Positions 28,210 through 37,300 of a stretch of 64,000 bases of DNA are shown in pieces. Source of the stretch: Pseudomonas sp. P5_109. Its GTDB lineage: Bacteria > Pseudomonadota > Gammaproteobacteria > Pseudomonadales > Pseudomonadaceae. The notes below the pieces were generated by a model. The model saw nothing but the letters and a program-made list of their open reading frames with translations. It made no database searches and was not told the DNA's origin. The first letter of the stretch is position 1. Each line of letters opens with the position of its first letter. The stretch spans positions 5,283,501 to 5,347,500 of the forward strand of contig NZ_CP125380.1 of the NCBI RefSeq assembly GCF_034009455.1, given 5' to 3'. The position numbers were made by a program, and so were the translations under genes.

Positions 28210-29145
28210 TCAGCCGCTGAAGGTCTTACTGATCAACTCATCCACTTCAGCCACCCCCGGCGAAGTCGCCGGCCCCCAGCGGGTGACCGCCAGCGCCGCT
28301 GCCGCATTGGCCCGCCGCGCCGCATCAAACGCCGACAAGCCCTGCGCCAGCCCCGCCACAAACACACCGGCATGGGCATCGCCGGCGCCGTTGCTGTCCA
28401 CTGCGTCGACCTTGAATCCCGGCACATGCCGGCGCTCGCCGCCCTGGCTGATCCAGCAACCGTTGGGCCCGTCGCGCACCACCATCAGCACCCCGACCGG
28501 CAAATGTTCGGCCAGGCAATCCAGCGCCTGGGCAATGTCCGACGCGCCGGTAAATTTCAGCGCTTCCACGGCATTGCTGGTCCACACATCGATGCGCGCG
28601 AGCAAGGCTTGCATCAGCGGCGCGTCCGGCGAATCCACCAGCGGGCCCGGATCGAACACCACATTGACTCCATCCGGCAGCGCCAACGTCCAATCCACCA
28701 GCGCTTGCGCCTTGCCCACGTGCAGCAGGCTGTAGCCGCTGACATAAACGTAATCGCCCGCCTCGGCCGGCACGCTGGCCAGATCCTGTGCGCTTAACTC
28801 GCCTTCGGCGCCGATGTAGGAGACGAAACTGCGCTCGGCCGAAGCGTCCGTGATGGCCACGCACAGCCCGGTGTCGCGCTCGGCGCGGCCAGCAATGCCA
28901 ATACGGATACCTTCGGCGTTCATCGCGTCACGGGCCAGATCACCGAAGCGTCCGCTACCGTGGCGGCCAAGGTAGACCACCGGCAGACCATTGCGCTGAG
29001 CAGCGGCCATCACATTGAAACCACCGCCGGCTTCGAAACTGGCGGACTGCGCCAGCACGTCACCGCCCGCCTCGGGTAGTTTGTCCACGGCCATGACCAG
29101 GTCGATGATGACCTGACCGGTGTGCAGCATTCTAGGCATGAGCAT
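28210..29145 (-). CDS. PfkB family carbohydrate/nucleoside kinase (YegV-like)
   Basis: A 311-residue ribokinase-fold protein. It has the N-terminal GGGFNVMAAAQRNG motif for substrate binding and the C-terminal anion hole and catalytic base VDSNGAGDAHAGVFVAGLA. It resembles E. coli YegV (same VD..GAGD.HAG block). It would phosphorylate a pentose or nucleoside. It overlaps the permease gene by 14 bp and shares an operon with an ADP-ribosylglycohydrolase and a UTRA-GntR regulator, the YegU and YegW types. The actual substrate is unknown. Confidence 0.85.
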   Translation of the reverse strand: MLMPRMLHTGQVIIDLVMAVDKLPEAGGDVLAQSASFEAGGGFNVMAAAQRNGLPVVYLGRHGSGRFGDLARDAMNAEGIRIGIAGRAERDTGLCVAITDASAERSFVSYIGAEGELSAQDLASVPAEAGDYVYVSGYSLLHVGKAQALVDWTLALPDGVNVVFDPGPLVDSPDAPLMQALLARIDVWTSNAVEALKFTGASDIAQALDCLAEHLPVGVLMVVRDGPNGCWISQGGERRHVPGFKVDAVDSNGAGDAHAGVFVAGLAQGLSAFDAARRANAAAALAVTRWGPATSPGVAEVDELISKTFSG

Positions 29146-30598
29146 TCTCGATCATGGCGGCGCGGCGATCCCTGGCCCCGCCGAGTACAAAGTAAATCCC
29201 GCCAGCGACCACGAAGGTCACGATCCAGCCGAGGCCGTTGTGGCCCAGCCATGAATCGGACAGAAAACCTTTGAACCAGACGTTTTGCGCGGTGGTGCCG
29301 ATGGTGGTGAAACTGAAACCCAGCACAATGGCGATCGCCCACGCGCCGAATGCGCGCCACTCGATGCCGCCGCGATACCAGTAGGCACTGCTCGGGCTGA
29401 CGTCCAGCAGGTCCTTGGGGCTGTAGTAGTGACGGTGAATCAGGTCGACCACGAAGATCCCGACCCACGCCGTGATCGGCACCGCCAGCAGGGAAATGAA
29501 GGTAATGAACGGACCGTAGAAGCTGTCGGCGATCAGCATGAAGTAGATCGAACCGGCGAAGATCGCGACGATGTCGACCACCACGGCATAGACGCGCTTG
29601 ACCTTCAGGCCGAGGGTCAGCGTGGTCAGGCCGGCGGAGTACACCGACAGGTTGTTCGACAGCAGCAGGCCGCCGAAGGCAGTGATCAGGTACGGCACGG
29701 CCATCCAGGTCGGCAGCATGTCGCGGATCGCGATGATCGGGTCAGTGGCTTGCGCCAGGTCGTTGTTGCCCACCGACAGCAAGCCGCCAAGGGTGATCAG
29801 CAGCACCAGCGGAATCCCCGCACCGAACGCCGCCGACGCTACCAGGCGCACGGCCTTGACGCTGCGGTGCTGGTAGCGCGACATATCCGCGCCCGCATTG
29901 GCCCAACCGATGCCGGTGCCGGCGGCCATGGTGCCGACGCCGATGATCATCGCGCTGAGCGGTGCAGGCGTGGCGTTGAACACCGCGCTCCAGTCGATGG
30001 TCGCGCAGAGGAAACCACCGACCAGAATGTTCAGCGCGCCGAACACATAGGTCGCCCACTTCTGAATCACCAGCAAAGTCGCATGGCCGAGGCCGGACAC
30101 CGACAAGGTCAGCAGCACGAAAATCGCGATGAACACCAGGGTCAGCAGCGGTGCGCTCTTGGCTTCCACCGGCGAGCCGAACAGGATCGAGCACAGCGAC
30201 AGCAGCACGAACGCAGCGGTGGTGGTGTTGACCGTTTCCCAGCCCAGGCGCGACATCAGCGAGACCAGCGTCGGGCCGATGTTGCCGCGCACACCGAAGA
30301 TCGCTCGCGACAGGGTCAGGCTCGGCGCACGGCCGCGACGGCCGGCGATGGAGATGATCCCGACCACCGCGAAGGAACCGGCGGCACCGAGGATCGCGAC
30401 AATGATCGCCTGCCAGATCGCCAACCCGCGAAAGGCCACGAGGGTCGCGCCCAGCGGCAGGCCGAGGATGGAAATGTTGGCGGCGAACCAGACCCAGAAC
30501 AGTTGCAGCGGATGCCCGTTGCACTCGGATTCCGGCACCGGTTCGATGCCACGGGTTTCCAGTTGCCCGGCGCTTTGCCCGGCGTTGGTTGAACTCAT
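29132..30598 (-). CDS. NCS1 family permease (cytosine/nucleobase type)
   Basis: A 488-residue, 12-helix transporter of the nucleobase:cation symporter-1 family. The N-terminus has FWVWFAANISILGLPLGA; later come GRRGRAPSLTLSRAIFGVRGN, GWANAGADMSRY, and SNNLSVYSAGLTTLTLG. The family imports cytosine, purines, allantoin, hydantoins or thiamine precursors. Here it replaces the YegT-type nucleoside transporter found with yegUV in E. coli. The start at 30598 has AGGAGC 8 nt upstream. A REP doublet separates it from the upstream glycohydrolase gene. Confidence 0.85.
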   Translation of the reverse strand: MSSTNAGQSAGQLETRGIEPVPESECNGHPLQLFWVWFAANISILGLPLGATLVAFRGLAIWQAIIVAILGAAGSFAVVGIISIAGRRGRAPSLTLSRAIFGVRGNIGPTLVSLMSRLGWETVNTTTAAFVLLSLCSILFGSPVEAKSAPLLTLVFIAIFVLLTLSVSGLGHATLLVIQKWATYVFGALNILVGGFLCATIDWSAVFNATPAPLSAMIIGVGTMAAGTGIGWANAGADMSRYQHRSVKAVRLVASAAFGAGIPLVLLITLGGLLSVGNNDLAQATDPIIAIRDMLPTWMAVPYLITAFGGLLLSNNLSVYSAGLTTLTLGLKVKRVYAVVVDIVAIFAGSIYFMLIADSFYGPFITFISLLAVPITAWVGIFVVDLIHRHYYSPKDLLDVSPSSAYWYRGGIEWRAFGAWAIAIVLGFSFTTIGTTAQNVWFKGFLSDSWLGHNGLGWIVTFVVAGGIYFVLGGARDRRAAMIENAHA

Positions 30599-30723
30599 GA
30601 AAAATGCTCCTGTTGCCATTTGTTGTGGTTGTGGGCAATTCGGGAAATCGACACAACAGCCCGGCCATCCTGGCCAAGTTCGTGCGCTCCTTTACGCGTG
30701 AAAAATCTTGATTGCGCGGTGCG

Positions 30724-30814
30724 CCCTTCGCGAGCAAGCCCGCTCCCACAGGGAAAGCGAAAACCTCAAGGCACATGCAGTACCTGTGGGAGCGGGCTTG
30801 CCCGCGAAGGCGCC
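30724..30814. repeat. REP doublet (GTGGGAGCGGGC type) inside the yeg-like operon
   Basis: Inverted units CTTCGCGAGCAAGCCCGCTC (from 30726) and TGTGGGAGCGGGCTTGCCCG (from 30785) lie between the permease and the glycohydrolase genes, which are otherwise collinear. The permease promoter may lie in the same 223-bp gap. Confidence 0.9.
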
Positions 30815-30821
30815 AGTCCAG

Positions 30822-31820
30822 TCAACGCAAAGCAAGAAGCCCTATCACAAGAGGTTCAAGCTCGAGCTTATTGACCACCTTGATCTTGTCGATCATCTCG
30901 ACCGGCCAGCTCTCAAGACCCAGGCAGGCGCCAAGCATCGCGCCCAGGATCGCCGCGATGGTGTCCGTGTCGCCACCCAGGCTGGCAGCCATGCACAGTG
31001 CATCGAAGGCGTTCATTTCACCGATGGCCACTTGCTGGGCCAGGGCGAACGACACCACCACTGACTCCTGGGAAGCCACCGATGTGCCGATCACGTCGTA
31101 CAGCAAATCGGCGAGCAGCCCATTGTCACTGTCGACGCTGATGCTGCGCGCCCAACTGATGCGCGAGGCAATTCGTCCACCGGCCACCCAGTGACCGTGG
31201 CTTTCCGCTTGCTGGGCGATTTGCTGGCCGAGGTTCAAGGCCTCGCCCAGGTCCATGCCGTTGATGCCGGCCGACACCACCGCCGCCACCGCCGCCGCGC
31301 TGGAGATCCCCAGCGTGGTGTTGTGAGTGACCTGACAGGCCTGCACGACAGCCTCAATGAAACGCTGCGGATTGGCGACGTTCGCCGCGATCCCTACAGG
31401 CGTAATGCGCATCGCCGCGCCATTGGTGGTGCCGTAGCGCCCCGCTTCTTCCGGAGAATGACCGGCGAGAATCATCTCGATGGCGCGTTTGGTCGAAGGA
31501 CCGAGCAAGTCCTGCGAGCCTTTGGCCTGCATGACGGCTTCCCATTCGATCAGGCGTTGCGCGAGCACCGACGGTTCGATCTTGCCCTTGCCATCAATCA
31601 ACAACTGGCCGACCAGGATGGCCTGTTCGGTATCGTCGGTGATCGAGCCCTTGGGCATGTTCGCGGCGATCGGCTGATCGGGGCCGGCGTCCTCAAGATT
31701 GGTGATTTCGCCGAAGCGCGCCTGGACCTGTGCGCGACTCAGGGATTGGGTCGGCATGCCCAGTGCATCGCCCAGGGCCAGGCCATAGAACGCGCCCAGG
31801 GCACGATTGAGCACAGTCAT
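30822..31820 (-). CDS. ADP-ribosylglycohydrolase family protein (YegU-like)
   Basis: A 332-residue all-helical DraG-type hydrolase. It starts LNRALGAFYGLALGDALGMPTQS, with the Mg-binding motif SITDDTEQAILVG (Thr-Asp-Asp) and the C-terminal SLGGDTDTIAAILGAMLGA (second Asp-Thr-Asp set). The fold cleaves N- or O-glycosidic bonds of ADP-ribose or related ribosides. With a PfkB kinase and a permease it probably releases a sugar from an imported glycoside. Its ATG overlaps the regulator's stop by 4 bp. Confidence 0.9.
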   Translation of the reverse strand: MTVLNRALGAFYGLALGDALGMPTQSLSRAQVQARFGEITNLEDAGPDQPIAANMPKGSITDDTEQAILVGQLLIDGKGKIEPSVLAQRLIEWEAVMQAKGSQDLLGPSTKRAIEMILAGHSPEEAGRYGTTNGAAMRITPVGIAANVANPQRFIEAVVQACQVTHNTTLGISSAAAVAAVVSAGINGMDLGEALNLGQQIAQQAESHGHWVAGGRIASRISWARSISVDSDNGLLADLLYDVIGTSVASQESVVVSFALAQQVAIGEMNAFDALCMAASLGGDTDTIAAILGAMLGACLGLESWPVEMIDKIKVVNKLELEPLVIGLLALR

Positions 31821-32530
31821 TTCGAATGTCCAAATTGCAGGTGCAGGCGGAAGTGCACGGGATCGAGCAGGCTTTCGACCTGTTCCATGAAACGGTTTTG
31901 CCGGTCATAGGTGGTGCGCAAGGCCTTGAGGAACACCGTGCCAACCGGACGTCCCAGCAGCTCGGCATCCTCGGCATTCAATGGCTCGGCGCCGATCCAC
32001 TGATCGCCACGTTCACCGATGTAGCCGTAGGCGGCCAGGGTGATGGTCAGGGAGTTGTCGATCAGTCCCACACGCGGCAGGCTTTCCAGGCCGCCGGTCG
32101 CGGGCATCAATGAACGTTCGAGAGAGACCAGCGTGCCGTCATTGGAACGGCGACGACGGTCGAGGGTGATGAACTGGTCGGTGCCGAAACGCGGCAGCAG
32201 ATCAGGACGGGTTACCGCCTCCAGCCGCAACACTTCGGTATTGACCAGCGCCCCGCTGTCGGCCAGCGCCTGCGCCCAGCCGCTGCGCTGGTCGAGTACC
32301 ACGCCGTCAAACGTGACGATGGAACCCACCCCGCTCTGCGTCGCGATGTAGTTGCGCCGTTTCAATTCGGCCAGGGCCTCACGCAAAGTGCCTCGGCTGA
32401 CTTTGAATTCCTGAGCCAACTGATGCTCGCCCGGCAACTGAAAGCCGTCCTCCAGGAGGCCGCTTTCGATGCGCCGGATGAGTTCGTCGACCACCCGTTG
32501 TTTCTTGTCAAATCGTACCTGTCTAATCAT
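31817..32530 (-). CDS. GntR/HutC-type regulator with UTRA domain (YegW-like)
   Basis: A 237-residue regulator: winged helix about 5-75 (LPGEHQLAQEFKVSRGTLREAL), then a UTRA effector domain (about 90-230). The likely start is the ATG at 32530. There is almost no SD (TTTGTAC directly before it), and a TTG at 32536 is also open. It heads the operon with the glycohydrolase, permease and kinase. A TGTCTAATCATGTACA half-palindrome overlaps the start codon, which would suit autorepression. The effector is probably the phosphosugar or nucleoside of the pathway. Confidence 0.85.
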   Translation of the reverse strand: MIRQVRFDKKQRVVDELIRRIESGLLEDGFQLPGEHQLAQEFKVSRGTLREALAELKRRNYIATQSGVGSIVTFDGVVLDQRSGWAQALADSGALVNTEVLRLEAVTRPDLLPRFGTDQFITLDRRRRSNDGTLVSLERSLMPATGGLESLPRVGLIDNSLTITLAAYGYIGERGDQWIGAEPLNAEDAELLGRPVGTVFLKALRTTYDRQNRFMEQVESLLDPVHFRLHLQFGHSK

Positions 32531-32628
32531 GTACAAAGTGATAACCGAAACGGGTTCGGGCGGGCAAGAAAAATTTCAGGGAGGTGACGGAAGGAATGGC
32601 GCAAGGACCAGCGGTCGACACAGTTCAA

Positions 32629-32720
32629 CTGTGGGAGCGGGCTTGCTCGCGAAGACGTCAGCACATCCAACATCGATGTCACCGACAGATCGCTTTCGCG
32701 AGCAAGCCCGCTCCCACAGG
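32629..32720. repeat. REP doublet (GTGGGAGCGGGC type)
   Basis: Inverted TGTGGGAGCGGGCTTGCTCG units facing each other across about 50 bp, between the divergently oriented 5' end of the UTRA-GntR gene and the 3' end of araH. Confidence 0.9.
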
Positions 32721-32749
32721 AGATCACCTGTACCTTCAGACTTCGGTGG

Positions 32750-33721
32750 TCAGCGTTGTTTGAGGCGGTCAATCACCACCGCCAACAACAAAATCGAACC
32801 CCGAATCACATACTGGTAAAACGTATCGATGTTCTTCAGGTTCATCGCATTCTCGATGATCGCCAGGATCAGTACCCCGGCGATCACGTGCCGGATCATG
32901 CCAATCCCGCCACTCAACGACACCCCACCCAACACGCAGGCCGAGATCACGGTCAGTTCGAAACCCTGGCCGATCATCGGTTGGCCCGAGGTCATGCGCG
33001 ACGCCAGGATCACCCCGGCCAGCGCACCGATCACGCCGTGCACGGCGAAGATGATGATCTTGGTCCGGTCGACATTCACACCCGCCAGCAACGCCGCTTC
33101 CTGGTTGCCGCCGATGGCCATGGTGTTGCGCCCGTAGGTGGTGTAGTTCAGCAGCCAGCCGAAGAACAGGAAGCAGACAATGGTGATCAGGATCGGCACC
33201 GGCACGCCGAACATCTGGCCGTTACCGAAGACGAAGAACGATTCCTGGGACACCCCCACCGCCTTGCCGTTGGCGAAGATGTAGGCCAGGCCACGCACGA
33301 TCTGCATGGTCGCCAAGGTGGTGATCAACGCGTTGACTCGCAGCTTGGCAATCACGATGCCATTGATCAGCCCCACGATCAGTCCCATCACCAGCGCCGC
33401 ACAGACGCCGAGAAACACGCTGTCGGTGTCGCGCATCACCACCGCCGCGACCACCCCGGCACAGGCGATCACCGAGCCCACCGACAAGTCGAAATGCCCG
33501 GACGCCAGGCAATACAACATGGTGCACGCCGCGATCCCGGTGGTGGAAATCGCCAGGCCCAAGCCACGCATGTTCAGCGGCGAGAGGAAGTTGTCGATCA
33601 GCAAGGTGCAGGCGACAAAGATGCCGACGGCCGCCAGCAGCATGACCCAGTCATCGAGGAAGCGCCGCATATCCAAGGGTTTGCGCGTGGTCGGCAGGGT
33701 GTTGTTTTGGGTTGTCATCAT
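32750..33721 (-). CDS. araH: Sugar ABC transporter permease (AraH-like)
   Basis: A 323-residue permease with 8-10 hydrophobic helices of the ribose/arabinose/galactose type. It contains SVGSVIACAGVVAAVVM, the family loop GRNTMAIGGNQEAALLAGVNV, and ends AIIENAMNLKNIDTFYQ. The start at 33721 (MMTTQ) has AGAGG 6 nt upstream. It is third in araF-araG-araH, 9 bp after araG. The system should import L-arabinose and/or D-galactose. Confidence 0.92.
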   Translation of the reverse strand: MMTTQNNTLPTTRKPLDMRRFLDDWVMLLAAVGIFVACTLLIDNFLSPLNMRGLGLAISTTGIAACTMLYCLASGHFDLSVGSVIACAGVVAAVVMRDTDSVFLGVCAALVMGLIVGLINGIVIAKLRVNALITTLATMQIVRGLAYIFANGKAVGVSQESFFVFGNGQMFGVPVPILITIVCFLFFGWLLNYTTYGRNTMAIGGNQEAALLAGVNVDRTKIIIFAVHGVIGALAGVILASRMTSGQPMIGQGFELTVISACVLGGVSLSGGIGMIRHVIAGVLILAIIENAMNLKNIDTFYQYVIRGSILLLAVVIDRLKQR

Positions 33722-33730
33722 AGTCACCTC

Positions 33731-35269
33731 TCAGTTCGCCGTGCCGTCGGCGCGTTGGCGCGGCAAAGCCAGTTGCAGCAGGTTGGATTCGTTGGCCTGG
33801 TCGCGGCTCAGTTCGCCGCGCATCGCGCCTTCACACAGCACCAGGATGCGGTCGGAAATACCCATCACTTCCATCAGGTCGCTGGACACGACAATCACCG
33901 CGATCCCCTCGGCCGCCAGGTTATGGATGATCTGATAGATCTCGGCCTTGGCTCCGATGTCGATGCCGCGGGTGGGTTCGTCGAGCAGCAGCACCTTCAT
34001 CGGCATCGACAACCAGCGGCCGAGAATGGCCTTCTGCTGATTACCGCCGGAAAGAAATCTGATCTGCTGCCCGGCGTGTGGCGTTTTCACCTTGAGCGCC
34101 CTGATCTGCTGGTCGGCGTTGTCCTTTTCCCACAGGCCACGCAACAGGCAGCCGAAGGTGGAATGGGCGCCGCGTGCGCTGATGTTGATGTTCTCGGCGA
34201 CGCTGGCCAGCGGCAGGATGCCTTCCTTCTTGCGGTCCTCGGGGCACAAGAGGATCCCGGCGGCAATCGCGTCCCTAGGTGAACGCAGCTTCAGTTCATG
34301 GCCACGAAGCTTCAGCTGTCCGGCGCTGTTGCGTGCCAGGCCGCTGAGCAGGCGCAACAGCTCGGTACGACCGGCACCGACCAGCCCGAACAGCCCAAGG
34401 ATTTCGCCTTTGTGCACCTCGAAACTCACCGGCTCACGCAACCCCGGCCCGAGCAAACCGTCGACCTTGAGCGCCACCGCACCGCGCTGACGGGGGCGGT
34501 AATCGTAGATGTCCTGGATGTCGCGCCCGACCATGCAGGTGACCAGTTGATCGTGGGTCAGCTGGCTCATGTCGTCGAACGTGCGCACATAGCGCCCATC
34601 CTTGAACACCGTCACCGCGTCACAGATGCGGAACACTTCTTCCATGCGATGAGAGACATAGAGCACCACTTTGCCCTCGTCGCGCAGCCGGCCGATGATC
34701 GCCATCAAGCGCTCGATCTCTCGCGCCGAAAGGCTGCTGGTGGGTTCGTCGAAGGCAATCACATGGGCACCCCGGGACAACGCCTTGGCGATTTCCACCA
34801 GTTGCCGCTGGCCGAGGGACAGGCGCCCGACTTTCTCTTGCGGGTCGATTTCATCGGCCAGGCCCTTGAGACAGGCCAGTGCCTGCTGACGCAAGGTGCC
34901 GCGATTGATCAGGCCGAAACTGGCCGGCAAATGCCCGAGAAACAGGTTCTCGGCCACGGTCATTTCCGGCACCAGATGCAGCTCCTGGTGGATCACCGCG
35001 ACGCCACTGCCGATGCTGTCGGCGGTGGACTTGAAGTCCATCGTCCGCTCACCGATCTGCAAGGCGCCGCTGCTGGGTATGTAGGCCCCGCCGAGGATCT
35101 TGAGCAGCGTCGACTTGCCGGCACCGTTCTCGCCCATCAAGGCATGAACCTGCCCCGGATGGGCGACAAAGCTGATGTTGTCCAGCGCCTTCACCCCGGG
35201 AAAGGTCTTGCCGATCCCGTTGAAGCGCAAGCTGCCGCTGTGTGGTTGTGTATTTGTTTGCGCGTGCAT
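33731..35269 (-). CDS. araG: Sugar ABC transporter ATPase, duplicated (AraG-like)
   Basis: A 512-residue protein with two ABC cassettes. The first has Walker A GENGAGKSTLLK, signature RLSLGQRQLVEIAKAL and Walker B VIAFDEPTSSL. The second has a degenerate Walker A (GLVGAGRTELLR), signature FLSGGNQQKAILGRWL and Walker B VLLLDEPTRGIDIG. This is typical of sugar importers of the AraG/MglA/RbsA type. The start at 35269 has AAGAGGTGGG upstream; further in-frame codons lie before it. It is 65 bp downstream of araF. Confidence 0.93.
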   Translation of the reverse strand: MHAQTNTQPHSGSLRFNGIGKTFPGVKALDNISFVAHPGQVHALMGENGAGKSTLLKILGGAYIPSSGALQIGERTMDFKSTADSIGSGVAVIHQELHLVPEMTVAENLFLGHLPASFGLINRGTLRQQALACLKGLADEIDPQEKVGRLSLGQRQLVEIAKALSRGAHVIAFDEPTSSLSAREIERLMAIIGRLRDEGKVVLYVSHRMEEVFRICDAVTVFKDGRYVRTFDDMSQLTHDQLVTCMVGRDIQDIYDYRPRQRGAVALKVDGLLGPGLREPVSFEVHKGEILGLFGLVGAGRTELLRLLSGLARNSAGQLKLRGHELKLRSPRDAIAAGILLCPEDRKKEGILPLASVAENINISARGAHSTFGCLLRGLWEKDNADQQIRALKVKTPHAGQQIRFLSGGNQQKAILGRWLSMPMKVLLLDEPTRGIDIGAKAEIYQIIHNLAAEGIAVIVVSSDLMEVMGISDRILVLCEGAMRGELSRDQANESNLLQLALPRQRADGTAN

Positions 35270-35334
35270 AACCCACCTCTTCACACCGATCAGGCGACCC
35301 CGTCGCCGGGGCCACCGCTGAAATCAAACGACCG

Positions 35335-36339
35335 TCAGTTCCACAGGCCGATCTTTTCCAGCTCCTGCTTGAAGTTGTCGCGGGTGATCAGCGTCACGTC
35401 GTCCATGGCGGTGAATTTCGCCGGTTCTTTGCCGGTGGTGACCCACTCGTACATCATGCTCGCGGTGTTGTAGCCCTCGATGTGCGGGCTCGGCAACATC
35501 GAGCCGTAGAAACCGCTGTCGGGTTTCTTCAGCTCGCCGATGGCGTCGGTACCATTGATGCCGATGCCGATCACGTTGGCCGCAGCGAAACCGGCGCTCT
35601 CGGTGGCACGTACGCCGCCGAGCACGGTGTTGTCGTTCATGCCGCCGATGATCAGGTTCTTCGCCGCACTCGGCAGTTTCACCAGGGCCGAGTTGGTGGC
35701 GTCCATGCTGCCCGGTACGTCGAGAGTCTTGAGGGCCGAGAACAGGATGTGGTCCTTGGGCATGCCGGCATCTTCCAGCGCCTTCACCGAACCATCAGTG
35801 CGCTTCTTGCCGGTGTCGAGTTCGTTGTAGGTGTTGATCACCGCGTAGGTGTCTTTCCAGTCCCAGCCGCGCTTCTTCGCTTCGGTGGCCATGGCATTGC
35901 CTTGTTTCTGGCCGACTTCGAACGCAGCCATGCCGAGGTACGGCACGTCTTCCATGAACTTGCCGCTGGCATCGACGAAACGGTCATCGACCGCAATTAC
36001 TTTCAGCCCGTTGAGCTTGGCCTTGGCCATGATCGCAGGTCCCAGGGATACGTCCGGCGGGCAGATCACGAAACCCTTGGCGCCGTTGGCGGCGAGGCTG
36101 TCGATGGCGGATAGGGTTTTCTCCCCGTCCGGCACGGCGATCTTGATCAGGGTGAAGCCCTTCTCTTTCCCGGCCTTTTCGGCAAAGGCCCATTCGGTCT
36201 GGAACCAGGGTTCTTCCGCTTGCTTGACCAGGAAACCGATTTTCACTTCCTCGGCCGCCAGCAGCGTGCTGCTCAGGCTGACCGCCGAGACCGCCAACGC
36301 GGCACAGCACAGGGAACGAATAGCATGACGACGATTCAT
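35335..36339 (-). CDS. araF: L-arabinose/D-galactose periplasmic binding protein (AraF-like)
   Basis: A 334-residue protein with a signal peptide (to about SSTLLA) and a type I sugar-binding fold closely resembling E. coli AraF: KIGFLVKQAEEPWFQTEW, KIAVPDGEKTLSAIDSLAA, NTYNELDTGKKRTDGS, GGMNDNTVLGGVRATE, and the ending VTLITRDNFKQELEKIGL. E. coli AraF binds both L-arabinose and D-galactose. Placed with a sugar dehydrogenase, a lactonase and the nearby dgo genes, D-galactose is a likely natural substrate here. SD AAGGAGTC precedes the ATG. A palindrome lies in the 142-bp gap upstream. Confidence 0.93.
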   Translation of the reverse strand: MNRRHAIRSLCCAALAVSAVSLSSTLLAAEEVKIGFLVKQAEEPWFQTEWAFAEKAGKEKGFTLIKIAVPDGEKTLSAIDSLAANGAKGFVICPPDVSLGPAIMAKAKLNGLKVIAVDDRFVDASGKFMEDVPYLGMAAFEVGQKQGNAMATEAKKRGWDWKDTYAVINTYNELDTGKKRTDGSVKALEDAGMPKDHILFSALKTLDVPGSMDATNSALVKLPSAAKNLIIGGMNDNTVLGGVRATESAGFAAANVIGIGINGTDAIGELKKPDSGFYGSMLPSPHIEGYNTASMMYEWVTTGKEPAKFTAMDDVTLITRDNFKQELEKIGLWN

Positions 36340-36424
36340 AAGCTGACTCCTTGTTATTGTTCTTGAGCGTTCTTTGAAAGCGTTCTTCGTAAACCAATGG
36401 GCGGTAAAGCCGCACTGCCAATAG

Positions 36425-36441
36425 TCATATCGTATGATGAT
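36425..36441. promoter_or_regulatory. Palindromic operator-like site upstream of araF
   Basis: TCATA-TCG-TATGA at 36425-36437 within ATCGTATGATGAT (36429-36441). Read on the minus strand, this matches 12 of 13 bases of the site at 39250-39262 in the FadR-type regulator's own promoter. It is enclosed by 9-bp perfect arms AGCCGCACT (36408-36416) and AGTGCGGCT (36459-36467). Confidence 0.5.
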
Positions 36442-36481
36442 TGGATTTCAGACGTAGTAGTGCGGCTGAAAGCCCGATCAC

Positions 36482-37300
36482 TCAGTCGTGGTACATCACC
36501 GAGCGTCCGCCATCGATGGTGATGCACGAGGCATTGATGAACGGCGCTTCATCGCTGGCCAGGAACACGGCGGTCATTGCCACTTCGATCGGCTGGCCGA
36601 TGCGGCGCGGCGGGTGCAGGTCAAACGCGCGCTGGCGCTCGGCGTGGGGGTCGGTGAAGCCGTTCCAGTAATCGACGTTGATCTGGGTTTCGATGTAGCC
36701 CGGCGCGATGGCATTGACGCGAACACCCTTGGCCGCATATTCGATGCCCAGCGCGCGGGTCAGGCCGAGCAGGCCGTGCTTGGCCACCGGGTACGGGAAG
36801 CAACCCGGAATGATGTGGCTGGAATGGGTGGACGCAATATTGATGATGCTGCCGATGCCCTGCTCGACCATCTGCGGCAACACCGCCTTGCAGCCGTACC
36901 ATGCACCGTCCAGGTCAATGGCAAAACAGCGACGCCAGTCTTCCTCGGTCATTTCCAGCGGATCACGGAACACGTTGACCCCGGCGCAGTTGACCAACAC
37001 ATCGATCCGGCCATGCAGGTCGATTGCCAGCCTGGCCATGGCGTGCAGATCCTGCTGACGCGACACGTCGGCCTTGATCGCCACCACGTCGGCACCTTTG
37101 TCTCGCCAGTGAGCTGCGACTCTCTCGACTTTTTCGGCCTGAATGTCGCTGATGATCAACTTGGCCTGCTGGGACGCGAAGGTCGCCACAATCGCTTCGC
37201 CAATGCCCTGGGCGGCACCGGTCAGCAACACGACCTTGTTTTTCAGGCGCTCGCCCTTGGGTGGTTCGGGTACCGGTGGTAATGACAGTGGTTCAGCCAT
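36482..37300 (-). CDS. SDR family sugar 1-dehydrogenase (probable D-galactose/L-arabinose 1-dehydrogenase)
   Basis: A 272-residue short-chain dehydrogenase: NAD(P) motif VVLLTGAAQGIGEAI (TGxxxGIG, about 24-38), NCAGVN, catalytic Ser in INIASTHSS and the Tyr-Lys pair in YPVAKHG. Sugar dehydrogenases of this type oxidise D-galactose or L-arabinose at C1 to the lactone. The context (AraFGH importer, SMP-30 lactonase, dgo genes 11 kb away with a twin promoter) supports D-galactose. SD ACAGGAGT lies 9 nt before the ATG. A 55-codon leader frame ends across this start. Confidence 0.82.
   Translation of the reverse strand: MAEPLSLPPVPEPPKGERLKNKVVLLTGAAQGIGEAIVATFASQQAKLIISDIQAEKVERVAAHWRDKGADVVAIKADVSRQQDLHAMARLAIDLHGRIDVLVNCAGVNVFRDPLEMTEEDWRRCFAIDLDGAWYGCKAVLPQMVEQGIGSIINIASTHSSHIIPGCFPYPVAKHGLLGLTRALGIEYAAKGVRVNAIAPGYIETQINVDYWNGFTDPHAERQRAFDLHPPRRIGQPIEVAMTAVFLASDEAPFINASCITIDGGRSVMYHD

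Noticed and set aside
32756..34282. 508-codon plus-strand frame rich in His and Gln
   Set aside because: Shadow of araH and araG; composition typical of reversed GC-rich codons.
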